Below are positions 36,561 to 48,900 of a stretch of DNA of 64,000 bases, piece by piece; the stretch's first letter is position 1, and every line of letters begins with the position of its first letter. The position numbers and the translations under genes are program-made. The DNA lies in NCBI GenBank assembly GCA_013397935.1, contig VZRN01001317.1, positions 2,027,606 to 2,091,605 on the forward strand, in the 5' to 3' direction. The DNA comes from Dasyornis broadbenti (lineage: Eukaryota; Chordata; Aves; Passeriformes; Dasyornithidae). Below the pieces are notes generated by a model. That model was not told the origin of the DNA. It made no database searches and saw only the letters and a list, made by a program, of their open reading frames with translations.

Positions 36561-37537
36561 GGTGCAAGGACGAGTGCCAGTGGCTCCTGGATGCTCGGAC
36601 AGGGAAGTTTCGTGAAGAACGGCGCTGAGGAAGGTAATGGGCCACAGTGACCCACAAGGGGAGCATGAGGCAGTGCTGTGGTGCAGTGCACCAGAAAATA
36701 CAGGGAGGCAGAGGAGATGGGGCTGATGGAGCAGCATGGAGAGTGAGGAAAGGACAGAGGAGAGAGCCTGGGATGAGGCAGGGACTTCACTTGTGCAAGG
36801 AAACAAATTCTACCTTTGGAACAAATCTGACTCCTGTGCTTCTCTGAAATGATTGGTGCAAGACCAGGAATCTTGCCGCTTGTTAGCTGCAAACGAATTC
36901 CTAGTTCCTGAAGTATCTGCTTCCCACTGGGAAGTTAACTTATTAGAATGCAGCAAAATAAGGTCAATTGCTCAAAAACTGAGCAAGATTTTCCTGTTGG
37001 TTTGCTTTTGTATTTGTCAGTAAAATTAAAACATCTTTCAGAACTAGACAGAATGGATGTATATTAACTTAATTGGCATGTTATGTGATTAGTAAAGCTT
37101 AATGCTTGAAGGTTGTAAGTATATTTAGAGTTTATTATGACTCTTAATCAGAATTAAAAAGCTCTGAGGAAATTTCAATGCCATAAGGACTCCTCTACTC
37201 ATACAGCCCTTTGGTATTAACTTACTGCCAATATATCAGCTTGTCATAAAAATGCAAATGAGGAATGTATTGGTACTGCATTATCCTTCTAGCCTTGATG
37301 TCTTATGTCTTCTTGCTGGTAGAGTCTGATTTGGGCACTGACTATGCCAGCAGTAGAATGCCTTCGTGATTATCTGGGGTTGCTTGTGAGGTCCTGAAGC
37401 TGTCCCTCTGTGTCCCAGAGCACAGAGAGCACATCCTTGGGCCTGTTGCTTTGGTTTATTTTCTTTCTTAATTCACACCATATTTTTTAGAAGATTCAGA
37501 CAGACTGTGGCTGTTTTGAATTTGGCACAGGTACAAG
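36561..37537. other. No gene recognised; GC-rich start, then AT-leaning DNA
   Basis: 36561-36830 is GC- and purine-rich with several AGGAGA units. The remainder is AT-leaning unique sequence. Confidence 0.5.
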
Positions 37538-37600
37538 TTGTGGCCTGGTGGTTAAAACTGGAGTTCAGTTATGGGACGAGAAAATGTTGAACTTTCCAGG
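37538..37600 (+). mobile_element. Possible MIR-type SINE head (tRNA-derived)
   Basis: GTGGCCTGGTGGTTAAAACT is close to the tRNA-derived start of MIR-like SINEs, which carry a pol III A-box in a GTGGCCTAGTGGTTAGAGC context. A following GGAGTTCAG and TGGGA are weakly compatible. Downstream similarity fades quickly and no B-box is intact, so this is a short decayed fragment or a chance match. Confidence 0.3.
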
Positions 37601-38979
37601 GCTATAGAAAAGATTTTTTTGTGTTTGTTTTTCAAATCTGATACATGAAGTATTGGGTTTTTTGGTGTTGAAGTTCTGTTCATGTCTAAGTGCAGGATAA
37701 AGGAAATATTTTGCTTTCCTTTGCTCTTTGAATGCCCTGTTAGAAACCTAAATTGAGGGCACAGGAGTCAAAAGGAGTTTTAGAAGTTTAATCATAAATA
37801 TTACAAAATGCCCAACTTCTTTGAATTCCTTCTTTGATCTCCTAGCTTATAAATTGCAGGATCAACTTTATTTGTGACTAATTCCACAAATCTTGGTGGA
37901 ATTTTGCCCAAGGATAAATTATGACAGGATGTTGAATTACATAATTTCTAAACAGAGGTGCTTTCTTAGCAAACCTGTAAACTCTGCTAAAAGCCGTGCA
38001 GAAGTAAGTGATCTTTGTTGTTTTGTGCTGAAAGTGCAAAAGTAATCTCTAGAGTTTCTCATCCCTTGCCAGTTTTGTTCCTACTGTGCGTACAGTAAAT
38101 GTCATAAAATATTAACCTATAGTAAATATTTAATACGTTATTTATTTGCATTATATAAGTTCATTCTCCAATATATGAAGTGCTGAATAGATAGTTATAT
38201 GAATATTTTAAAGTGACAAATATATAAATATTTAAATGGCCAATATAAATATTTTAAATGTAGGAACAAGGGCCACATTCTCCTTTTTTTCCCTCAGAGC
38301 TGAGTAGGTATAATTGCTGACAGCACTTTACTCTCCAGTTCTGAATAAAAGCCTCAGACAAAGAAATGTATGCTTTCACTTATGTCAGTAAACTTTGGAT
38401 TAGGTCAGTAAATATAGTAAGTTTCAGTATTTCATAAGGACAAAAATTATATTATGGTTTTTTGTATTTAATAGAATTTTGGGAACATTACAAAGAGACA
38501 AGGCAAGTGTTTGCTTAAATTGAAAGTGAAAAAGTGATTATAAATGAATTGGCTTTAGCTGCTTTCATAGAACTGTAAGGATAATACAAATGAAAAGACT
38601 CGGGTGAGGGAATCCATTTTTGGCTAATAGAAAGTGTAAGGAAAATTCTTTGAAATTTGGTGCCTACATGAAACTTGTCCCAAGAAACAGAAGCCCAGCA
38701 GACATTCTAAGACACTCAAGAGTGTGAACACTTTAGCAGTTGCACCTAAAATGGTCATATTAGGTACAGAAGAGGAAGTGATTCATGCACTTGAAAATGA
38801 GACTGGACAACTAATCCATCATTTCCTAGAGGAAACAAGAAATTCACTTCAGAGGGCTTGAGAAACTTGTTCAACAATAGTTATTTATAATCATTGGTGG
38901 TGATTGTATTATTTTTCTTTCCTTTTCCTCCCATTTTAATGAAAGTTTCTTTTTCAAATAACGTGATACAGAAAGAATC
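37601..38979. other. No gene recognised; includes a very AT-rich block
   Basis: 38101-38260 is extremely AT-rich, with repeated ATAAATATTT/TAAATATTTTAAA units and TTAATACGTTATTTATTTGC. It looks like a low-complexity AT-rich segment without a strict repeat period. No exon recognised. Confidence 0.5.
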
Positions 38980-39185
38980 AAGTCGTTATTTGTTTGGGGC
39001 TAATTAAAGCCACAATTATATAAGCTGTCAAACAGTTGAAAATTAGGAAGTTTCTGCTTGACTTCTTTAAAGATATCTCTTATTAACAAGTCTAAATTCC
39101 TGTGCACTGTTCAAGAACAAAACCAATCAGCTCTGAATAACTTATAATTTCTCTATTAATTAAGCTTAATCATCCTGCTAAAAAA
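38980..39185. promoter_or_regulatory. Possible conserved noncoding element rich in homeodomain sites
   Basis: Within about 200 bp there is GCTAATTAAAG (39000), ACAATTATATAAGC, AACCAATCAGC (39120) and TATTAATTAAGCTTAATC (39154). Dense TAATTA/TTAATTAA cores together with a CCAAT core are typical of developmental enhancers. This is inference from composition only, because cross-species conservation cannot be tested here. Confidence 0.2.
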
Positions 39186-39914
39186 ACCACACACAGATGC
39201 TAAAGTTTATCATCCGATCAGCCGACATTTGTTTGCTCTTGTGACATGAAAAACTTATTTAATACTTGATGCTGAGCTGTGCTTTCTTTTGTTTAAGCAG
39301 AGGCAAAACCGTGCACAAAGTCAAATTTTCCTGCTTTGGACTGCACTAGACAGCTTTTGTGAACATCGAAAGGACTGTTTAGCAAAAAAAGTCAAAGCTG
39401 TGCTGGTACTCTGGTTACTGGTTGGGTTTTTTTTTTTTTAAATTTCTAGAGTAGAATTAGAAAGGGACAATAATTATTTTACCTCCTTAAACGCACCATG
39501 ATTGAACCAAGCTGAATCAAACCTACTGCCCAAATGAACACTCTTGTGTTTGCAAATACTAGTCAAGTCATGTAGCAACTTCTTGAATGTGAATCAGTGG
39601 AAATGACCTGCTTGCTGTAGTAGCAGTAAATAACAGTTGTTCATAACAGTTCATTGCAAGTAAGGGACATTCCCGGATGCCTTAGTTTTCTCTCTGTTAT
39701 TTGTAAGAGTTATATGAGTAATGTCATCATAACAATTCAGGACCTCCACTTAGAAACACAAATCTGTAACGGGTGGGAATTTGAGTGAAATTCACATATT
39801 AACAATGCATTTTGCAGTGATAGCTAGAATTTGCTGGCTCTATTATGTTTGAACTCCTTTCAATCAAAGCCATGATAGAAATACCTGTATCTTCCTACCC
39901 CTCTTACTTTTTAG
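39186..39914. other. No gene recognised; unique DNA
   Basis: Contains a T run at about 39427-39438. The last 25 bases form a pyrimidine tract (CTTCCTACCCCTCTTACTTT) ending in TTAG, which resembles a splice acceptor for the frame that follows. Confidence 0.5.
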
Positions 39915-40100
39915 TTGATGTTGTTTGATTATGCAGATGTTACTTCTATAGTGAAGACAACTGGGCTGGCACTGGTTGTTGCTCTATTGTACAAGAAAGT
40001 GAGGAATAAAATCCACTTGTTGAGGAGGAGGAAGGGAAGCAAGATAAGGAAGTTAATAGATGTTGATGCAATTCATCAGATCTGGAGAGATGCTTTTTAA
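39915..40100 (+). other. Candidate terminal coding exon, unidentified (low confidence)
   Basis: A frame of 61 codons ending in TAA starts directly after a splice-acceptor-like pyrimidine tract and AG at 39913-39914. The predicted peptide has an acidic start, a short hydrophobic segment at about residues 16-26 (GLALVVALLY), a strongly basic stretch (KKVRNKIHLLRRRKGSKIRK) and an acidic/aromatic end. That order could be a membrane anchor with a basic cytosolic tail. I do not recognise the family. Against it: the length is well within chance for this window, no partner exon was found, and no polyadenylation signal was noted directly after the stop codon. Confidence 0.15.
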
Positions 40101-43100
40101 TTAAAACTTGCTTGATTGGAGTTTGTCGAAGCTGATTACATTTTTCCTCATGAGTATTAGTATTCTTTTGAAGTTAAATGGACTGCACCTTTGCGTTTTG
40201 AACTTGCCTCAATGGTAGCAGATCCCACAAAGGAAGTGTAACAGGACTCGACTTAGTGAGCTGGTGCCAAGTACAGGTTGTGCAGTAGCCTTCCTGGGGA
40301 TTAGGCAGCTGCTTAAACTTTAAAACATGCTTTAATATCAAATTGAGCCCACACAGAGCTACGATTCAAATTAGCCTGAGAGTGTATCAGTGGAAAAAAC
40401 CGCTTCCCTTTGCCAGGGAAGTATTTCAAGTTCAAATAGGTGCAGTTTCACCACAGCTGACAAGTATTTCTTGTGTTACTATTAAAACTACCAAGATCTG
40501 TCCTTCAGGTGAAGATGCACTTTTAAAATCCACACATGGTTTAGCCACTTAGCATAAATTGTAAAGTGGGTGCTCACGGGCCTGTATAACAAGAACATAT
40601 TCATATTTGGGAATGTTTGTGAGACCTTGTCTGTTTTGGCAGAAGATACAGTTTAGTACTGTTTAGATTTCTACAAGATAAACAAAGCCACACTCCCTTT
40701 GTCCTGTAGTGAAAGATGAAGAGAGTTGAGCAGTATGAAATATAAATAAAATCTGTACCTTCAGTGCAGACATAGAAGTACTTTAAATGGAAAAAAGAAG
40801 TCAAGTTGAAAAGAAGTAAAGTAAAAAAATGAGGGAGACTTTGCAGTGCAACTCCCTGTTTCTTGGCCAGTGCAAAATATCTGTCAAATAACACACCCCA
40901 ATCAAATTGCTGTCATTGTTAGATTGCTGCTCTACAGAAGTTTATGTTCTTAGGTTTGAGTTGTTATCATTTAGAAAAAATGGTGTTTCAGAGGTCCAAT
41001 TTATTGCCAAGTGCTTCAGGGTCCTTTGGGAACAGGTCTGTTGTACCAAAAGTGCCGTATGTATGAGCTTTAGGGAGAAGTGATGTGATGTTGATAGTAA
41101 GGCAATAAAAACTGCTTGAGGGAGTCAAGCCACAGAAAAATTAAGCTCCCTTGGAAACAGCTAGTTGAGATAACTTCAGATTTCTCTTTAGCACTTTCCT
41201 TTATAAAGTGGTTATTCTTCTACTTCAGGGAAAACTATCAACGAATTTTTGCAGCAAAATGAAAAGATGAAGAAAAAACACTGCCTGTAGTCAGATCTAC
41301 CAGCATGGAGTTTCAGGAAAGCAGAGCGGTGCATCAGATAAGCATTACTGTCCCAGTGCTGCAGAGATGGCTCTGCACTTCTCAGAGATCATGAAGCACT
41401 GCCAGCACTTCAGTGTAAAAGCAAGAGCAACAAGCCTTTGTTTATAAATCCATGCGGCATTTGGTTGAATTTCTATGTTATGTACTCTGCTTAATTTAAA
41501 GGGAAGGAGCAAGTGACATTTTAAAACATATTTCCCTGACAGGGAAATAAGAGAGACAAGTTATTCCATCCAGGAATGCCTGATAAAGTTGCTTCTTGCA
41601 ACTGCTGTGTAAGGACTGATTCCTGGAGGCTCCTGGGAGAATAGAGGCTGTCTGTAAAGCACTGAGTTCCTTCCCAAAAAAATTTTTCTCAACAAAAGAG
41701 AGCCAGTCAGTTGCATAAATGCCTTCTGGCTTTTTCTGATGCCTGATCGGTCTTTGAATGTCTGCCAATAATCCATGAGAGACTTGAAGGAAGTTCACTG
41801 GAATGGGTAAGAAGGGAAAGAAGATTCCAAGTGAGGCCAGACACAATGGCTCCTTTAGCCACTGTTTGCCTGTTCTTCTTTCTCGTGTATCTTAGTTTGT
41901 TCAGATTCTGCTTCTAGATGAACTGAAAGCCAATATCACGTGCTGTGGCTCAAGGCAAATGAGGAATGCACACTCTTCCAGTAGCTTCATGAGACTGACT
42001 GGACCTGATTGCAGTCCAGAAAGAAAGGAGGGAGAAAATGCATCAGCTTTGCAGGGCATCCTTAGAGGGAGTGTGCCATGCATGTGTGTTCACAGAACAG
42101 TTCTGTTCTGCTCATAAATCCTCAAGGGATTTTTCCTACTCCTGTTCTGTGGAGAAACCAGGATGCAATAGTGTAGCGCAAGGGGAGTAGAGCTGTACTG
42201 GCTTTGTGTAACATGCATCTTTTGCCAATATGAACACTGGGCTAATTACCAGTCCTTTTAGGGTCATATTAGTACTGAAATTGCAACTGCTTATATTAAT
42301 ATTGAATTTACTTAACTCCTTTTGCTTTGTAGAGATAGGCACAGAAAGGAAACATTTTAATGGCAGCAGCTAAAGATAAAACAGTTTTATTGATCATGGG
42401 ACAGACCAAATCATCTCTGCTGGAATTGGGAAAACTTGAGGTGGAAAGATGCTCTGAATAACAATCACACCTGGGAGCTTTTTCTCTTTTTAAGGTAAGA
42501 TGTCTGGATTTAGGAGGAAATTACTGTATTTTACCATTGAGTGCAGTCCTAGTAGAAGGAAAATCAACAAAAAACCCCATAGCCCTGGCTAGAGACTAGA
42601 TGATACAAGCTGTAGTCTTCTGACAGCCTGGAGTATATAATGATGTAGATAAAGAAACTTTTGCTTTTAGAAGATGAACCTGGTATGTGCCTGGAAGTAC
42701 CTTTCTCAGCTATAGAAGCAGGTGTGTAGGAGAGGAGTTGCCAGTACAGACACACTGACACAATTCACAGTTGTCTCACAGTGTGTATTCACAGGGCACT
42801 GGCAAAAAGATTTTTTTTCTAAAATTCATTTTTTGCTTAGCGGTTTTGTCTCCTCTTTAGAAGCTTAAAGTGAAATCGAAGCCTCGTGGTGAAGTTATGT
42901 CTGTGTTCAGGGCATTCCCAGCAGGGCTGCCAGCACCCCCGGGATTGCCTACCTCCATGCCTCCCTTCCCCTTCCTCCCTTAAGCTCATCTTCCACAAAG
43001 GTATTTAGGCAGAGGTTTCTCATATGGGTCATTTATAACTGAGTTTTACCTTCCTACTGCTTTTATTTCTATCACAGGCAGACATTAGTAAGGAGAGATG

Positions 43101-45608
43101 CCATAGGAACAGCAGTAGATACCTGACTGTCTCCTGCCACTGATAAGTAATAGCTCAAAGTAAAATCTTACTTCCTTTTAAGAAGAAATTATAACTCCTT
43201 TGTGAAAAGTTATTAATTTTATATGATTTGTCTTTTCTATGTTCTTACTTGCTATGCAGTGGACACTTAAAATCAGTGGGACTAAGTGCTTTGTAGACTG
43301 GGAATAGATTTAAAGCAAACAAAAACCAAAAACTTAAGGAAAAGAAAATGGGTTTTGGTATATTTAAGTTCTCAGGGATCTTGATGCCCCAAAATTGGTG
43401 TTCTTTTGCATTTCAGAAGTCTTCAGGATTTTATTTCAGCTGTGGGATTTAGAATTCAGGAGGACTCACATCTTAAGAGAGCTTTTATTTTTTTTAAAAT
43501 AGTGATGCCTAGTGAAAGTTGGCAGTATTTTCAAGGCCTCTTGAATCCATGTTTTAGGATCTATGGCTTGTTTTGTTTTAACAATTGCTTGGCAGCTTTG
43601 GACCCAGTATGAAGTGAACCTCGTTGCCCTTTGCCACAACTTCTTAAGATCACATTATGGTAACACCTTTGATTCACCTCTCCCTTAAACAGGGGAAGAG
43701 AGATACGTGAAAATTTAATTCATTAGTGAGACCCAAGGGCTCAGAGCAGAGTTATGCTATTGGCAGAAGGTTAAAAGAGCGGGCACCTTGGAATTCATTG
43801 CCTTTTAGGTTTCTTTTCTATAGAGGTTTGCAAGCCTGACTTGTACAAAAGTGCTCTGAGAGGGATCTTTTATTTGACAGCAGCTGAATAAGTTCAGAAG
43901 TATGAACTGCAGAGATGATAACTTATTGTGCTTGCATTTTATTTAGCAAGAGCTGTTTTTACAGCAACTGACGTGAGACCTGATGAGAAATGAGGTACCT
44001 TCACAGTCTGTGTTTCCCACCAGCTCAGATGCCAAATGCTTCACAAAACTACAAGTTGCATTCAGTGACTATCACTGACTCACTGTCATTTTGATACTAC
44101 CACTTCATTTTGATGTTTCACTCTGGTATCTTTAAAAGAGAGGTTGTCCTACAAAATGTGTGAACTGGGCAATGGGGAGTTTGGGGCTCTTCATGCTGTG
44201 CTGTAAATAATTTTTCAGATTGCTTTCTAGTTCCCTTTTACAGGCCTGTTTTTATTTGCCAACTTGCTTTAACTAACCACGTGCTAGAAATGCACAGATG
44301 AGTTATTAAGTTTCCAACAAGTTTTTCATGTTTCTAAAAATGAAATTAGGAAAAGTTATTAGCTTATTAAGCAATGAAAAACTTTGTAGCATATTATAGC
44401 ACACTTTTACCTTGTAAGAGAAAGAAAAGAGTTGCTGAAGGTTTGGATGCATGTGTCTGTTGGAAATTCTCTGAAACATGGCCTTTAAGCCAAAACCAAA
44501 GGATTCTTCCAAAGAAACCAGTTTGTTGTTGTGTAATTGCACCGTCTCTCATAGTGGGTGCGCCTCCATTTGCCATTCTAATAACAATATTCATAGAATA
44601 ACGGGACGATAATATAGATAAGGAAGATGAAAAGAAGATTCATAGTTTTCATGCAGATTACATAGCTTGCAGTTGAAAAACCGGTCTAAGAGCCTGAAGG
44701 TGTTTCTTCTGTTTAGCAAAGTTGAAAACTGAAAGGTTGTACATAAAATGGAATTACTGACTTCTCATGTTTCTCACTTTCTATCTTTTTATGTTCAGAA
44801 CTATAAAAGAAACTAAGAGTGGAAGAGAAAGACGATATAAAAATTTAAATGAAGATATGAGAAATGGGAAGAAAACAACACCTTGCTCTCTCTCAATATC
44901 TGATTCTGTAATTCTTTACAGTTTTTCTGAGCCTGCAGCTTTCAATCACCTGGGTTTCTTGATTATTTTCACCAGGCATTTTTGAATTAGAGAACACCAA
45001 GTGTTTTAACAGGATTGGGCTCTAAGGCTCTGTTCCATATATTTCCCATTAATCTCTGGGTAAAAAATTAGAGTTGTCCCAGGGATCAGCATGACAACAG
45101 CTGCTCACAATGGCTTGCTTTATGCACTGTTATTGGGAAATGCTTTTAAAATGAAAGTCTTTCCTGAACACTACCTAGTTACCATGATGAATTTCCATTT
45201 CCAGCACAGTTAGTAGCATTGCAACTGCAGCAGTAATTTACATCATTAGAGTGCTGCAGATCAGTGCTGAAAAGGCTGATTGATAGGGAGGTGGGTGCCT
45301 CCTCCAAAAGAGCAGTTGCTGACAGTCACTGTTTCTTTAATTATCCACGATGATTTAGGTAGGTTGGCCAGCATGCTCCAGGGATTTAGGTATTTAAGCA
45401 ACGATGTAAATCAAGCCAGTGGAAGGTTCTTCTGGGGTACTTAGAATTCATACTTCAAATCCTATTTATTTCAGGTAGTTTGATATAAAAACATAAACGT
45501 GATAAATCTTTCTGACCCCTTTTGTCTATTTTAGAACCCGCCTTTAAGAAGTTGGTTTGTTGGTTTCCTGATGTTTGTTTACTGTGATGGTGGGAAGGAC
45601 TTTTTTCA
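40101..45608. other. No gene recognised; unique DNA
   Basis: About 5.5 kb of AT-leaning single-copy sequence. A GC-richer patch lies near 42900-42990 (TGCCAGCACCCCCGGGATTG). No CR1, MIR or LTR signature recognised. Confidence 0.5.
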
Positions 45609-45786
45609 GTGCCTGAACCTATTCCTTTTGAAAACATACCCTGCATAGGCCAGGACGTTCTGCCTATCCTTGTAGCTTCAATGGCGCTTTGGGCTGCTTC
45701 CCGAGAAACACTTATTGATGAATTATACAAATGTCCTTTCTATTCTGTGCAGAAACCCGGAGAACCACAGACATTTGCACTCTCAG
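45609..45786 (+). other. Candidate coding exon, unidentified (low confidence)
   Basis: A frame opens directly after an acceptor-like TTTTTTCAG (ends 45609) and stays open until TGA at 45795-45797. A weak donor-like CAG|GTTGTG follows 45786. The predicted peptide starts PEPIPFENIPCIGQDVLPIL, continues with a hydrophobic VASMALWAAS, then RETLIDELYKCPFYS. Its codon use looks coding-like and it contains several CpG. I recognise no family. It lies immediately upstream of, and partly overlaps, copy 2 of the unidentified repeat. It could therefore be internal sequence of the same mobile element, a decayed retrocopy, a real exon, or chance. Confidence 0.17.
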
Positions 45787-45996
45787 GTTGTGTGTGAGGA
45801 GACAAAAGCTCAAGGTTTCCTTTCTTTGTGATTCCTCCTTGGAGGAACCAGCTTGAGCTGTTATTTTATTATTCAGCTGTTGTACCAAGATGAAATTATT
45901 TCAGGGATCTGGGCATCTGAGACTCTGCTGTGGGAAGCCTGGGGTTGAGCCCATCAGGAAACCTGGTGTGACTGAGTGTGGGGTGGCCTCGGCTCA
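45751..45996 (+). repeat. Unidentified interspersed repeat, copy 2
   Basis: Matches 36330-36560 in the same orientation. Key shared blocks are TCCTCCTTGGAGG, CTGAGACTCTGCTGTGGGAA, GGGGTTGAGC and TGGCCTCGG. This copy carries an extra ACTGAGTGTGG-like insertion before the last block and an extra segment near 45880-45905. Similarity ends just after TGGCCTCGGCTCAG. The boundary on the left is soft. Confidence 0.65.
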
Positions 45997-48900
45997 GTGT
46001 TTATCCTAGCTGGGATACATAAATGAGGGCTTGGAAAAGAATTCCCCTCACTGAATGTGTGAAGGTTCAAGTTCATTAGAGAAGGGTGGAGTAAGTGGAA
46101 AGTGAGAAGATTCAAAGTGATGTGTTGTCAGAATGAACTTGGGGTCCCCCCCCCGCAGTATAGGTTATTTCCACTTCAGGTAATGTTTTTAATTGTGCTT
46201 AGTGGGAAAGAACATAATGGAACTTAGATCTCTTTGTTGGTTGACTACAGCTTAAAAATGAGTTACTCTTCACTGGTGATCATGCCACAGAAATAATATT
46301 TTTAATACCACCTGCAACTGCTGGATATACTGTACTTTGCAGTACCTCTTGATTAGTAAGGAATAGTAAAAACCTTTTGCAAGCTCTTCACTGTTATTTA
46401 TGCTCAAACACTTTGCTTGTTTTGCTTCAGGTGGAGTGCATGTGTACAACAATAATTTGTGTAAATTTGGAGGATTCTGTGGTTGAAGTAACATAGTTGT
46501 GTTGCAAGCTTTTATTCTGTCCCCCCCACCTCAAAGAGAAACACAATGCTCCCATATTGGTTGGGTGACCTCCAACAAATAAAAGAACACAATCAGGTGT
46601 TATAATTTTATGTAACATGTCTGCACAATTTGAAATAACAAAGACTAACTGCCGGTGTCTGCTGCATTATCCAAGAACAAAAATAGGTGGTACTGGGCAA
46701 AATTATTCTACACGTACATTTAAAAGGCTTTACTTGACAAGAGCATGCTATAGAAGGGAAGCAGTAATCTTTTTTTGTAATGACCGTGTCAGTATGGATG
46801 CTGGAATTGCTGTGCTGGCTTTCAGTCATGGATATCCAAGAGTGTGAGGGTACACAAGCACAGACTCCAATTCTTGTGTCAGACAAAAGCCCAATATGTC
46901 AGGGTAATTGAGGCCAAAGTTGGTGCTGTCTCTCTAATGGATGGCTGGTGTTGGCATATGGATTTCACCTTGGAACTGCCAGTGAAGTGCTGTGAAGTAA
47001 CTGCAAAAGCAAAGCCTGCCATTGGTTTGTTTATATGAACCTTCGGTGGCTGCTGCAAAAACATGAATCCTTCTGTCGTGAGGACTTTAACAAGTTGGTT
47101 TACTGAAGCTTGTTTTCTTAAACAAAGGAGCCGCTTGTTTTCCTAAATCTGTGGTACCCTCAAAACTCAGTGGTCTCAGAATCCACAGCAGCCCATGTGA
47201 ACAGCCTTCTGAGTAAATTCAATTGCTTGGCCTAGTGGTGTAAGCTGTCTTCAAACAATGTGTGGTGAGATTCAGCTGAAGAGAAAAATTATATTTTCTA
47301 TTTGAAGAGGGACAAACTCTTTGAAGTAAAGCAAATTCTCTTAGACTCTCAGGACTTAGAACTTGTTTTCTGAGGGACTTGTTATTTGCTATTTAGCAGT
47401 GATACATTGTTCACTCTTCTAGACTTTTTGTAAAATGCCACTTAGGAATGAGAGAAAATTTTAAAAAGTGATGCAGACATGGAGAAATAGAGCTCTTGCA
47501 CACGGCACTTCGAAGTGCTGCTTTTGCAATATGCTATGGTGACAAAAACAAAGCCATGACTTTGACATCACTGTTTCTTTAAACATCAAGATCTTTAAAT
47601 CAAGCTTATTTGTCATGTGAGAGATTAATCCATTGATGGACCAAATGATTTATTAATAATCTAAATGTCTTTCTTTCATGTAGGAAACATGGTTGACTTG
47701 TATGGTTTGCCTATTTGGGACAGCCTCTCTATGTTGCCTTAGTTTTGTCCTAGTCCTTTGAAGATAAGAGGGCCAACAGCTTTTAACAGATTCTTTTATT
47801 TTTATGTCCTAATGTTGTGGACATATATGAAAAATGTGAAATCATGGGGCGAGATTGCATGATCGTTCCACTAAAAGAAATATTTATACTTTATCAATTT
47901 CATTGGAAAAAGAGGACGTGGTAGCTGCGAGTAGCTGCTAATTATATCTAGCCCCCAGTAGATGGAAATATTGCTACAACTTTGGTGATTTCAATATCAG
48001 GAAGTTTCTCTGTTTCAGGGACCTCATGATTCTTTCCTTCTATCTTATATATTAACGTGTTGACAACCATAAATCATCTAAGCTAGTATCATAAATAGTA
48101 TTGCAGAATGCAAATCTGGTGCTTTTTTGGCCCTCATTCATTATTTACATTTATTAAAGTTGTGCATATATATCAGGTAACATGAAAATAGGCATTTCTA
48201 ATTACGTTCAGAATATAACTAATCTATCTGCAGCTGTGCTGGTCATCTGTAATGACAAACTCATACACAAGGAAGATGAAATAAACTTCAGTGTTATTCT
48301 AGTTTTGATTTATGCTTCAGTTGTATAACAAACAATTTGGTGTGTGGGGAGGTTGCAGATAGAAATTAGTGGTCATCAAATATTTTGGTTTGTATTGTAT
48401 AGTGTAGACCAAATCTCGAAATGTTGCTGTTAAATGAAGAAGAAATTGAGATTTCTGAGAGAGGACTGTGATGACTCTTACTAAAGAAAACTAAATAAAG
48501 GATATACTGTGTATGTCTGAATATATGTATATACACATGTATACAATAGAAGTAAATGAAAAAATAGAAAAAGGATGAATAGGTGTGAAAATATAAAGCA
48601 GAACAATACATGTAAAGAAATACATCTACTCTGCCTGATATGTGCTACTATTCATATATATACATATTAATAAATAAAAATGCAAACTAAAATAGTATAA
48701 AACAGTTCTAAAAACTAGGACTGGATGTTATCTTGTTAGGGTGCCCCCAGGCAATTCAGTGTGCACTTATTCCTGACGAAGCTTTGTCTAAACTGTTTTT
48801 GAAAATATCCAGTGGTAGTCCCTGGGTTCCTTCACTGTCTGCTCCAGAGCTGTTTTGACCATTCGGTAATTATGACAATTATCTTGGTTCATAACCTGAG

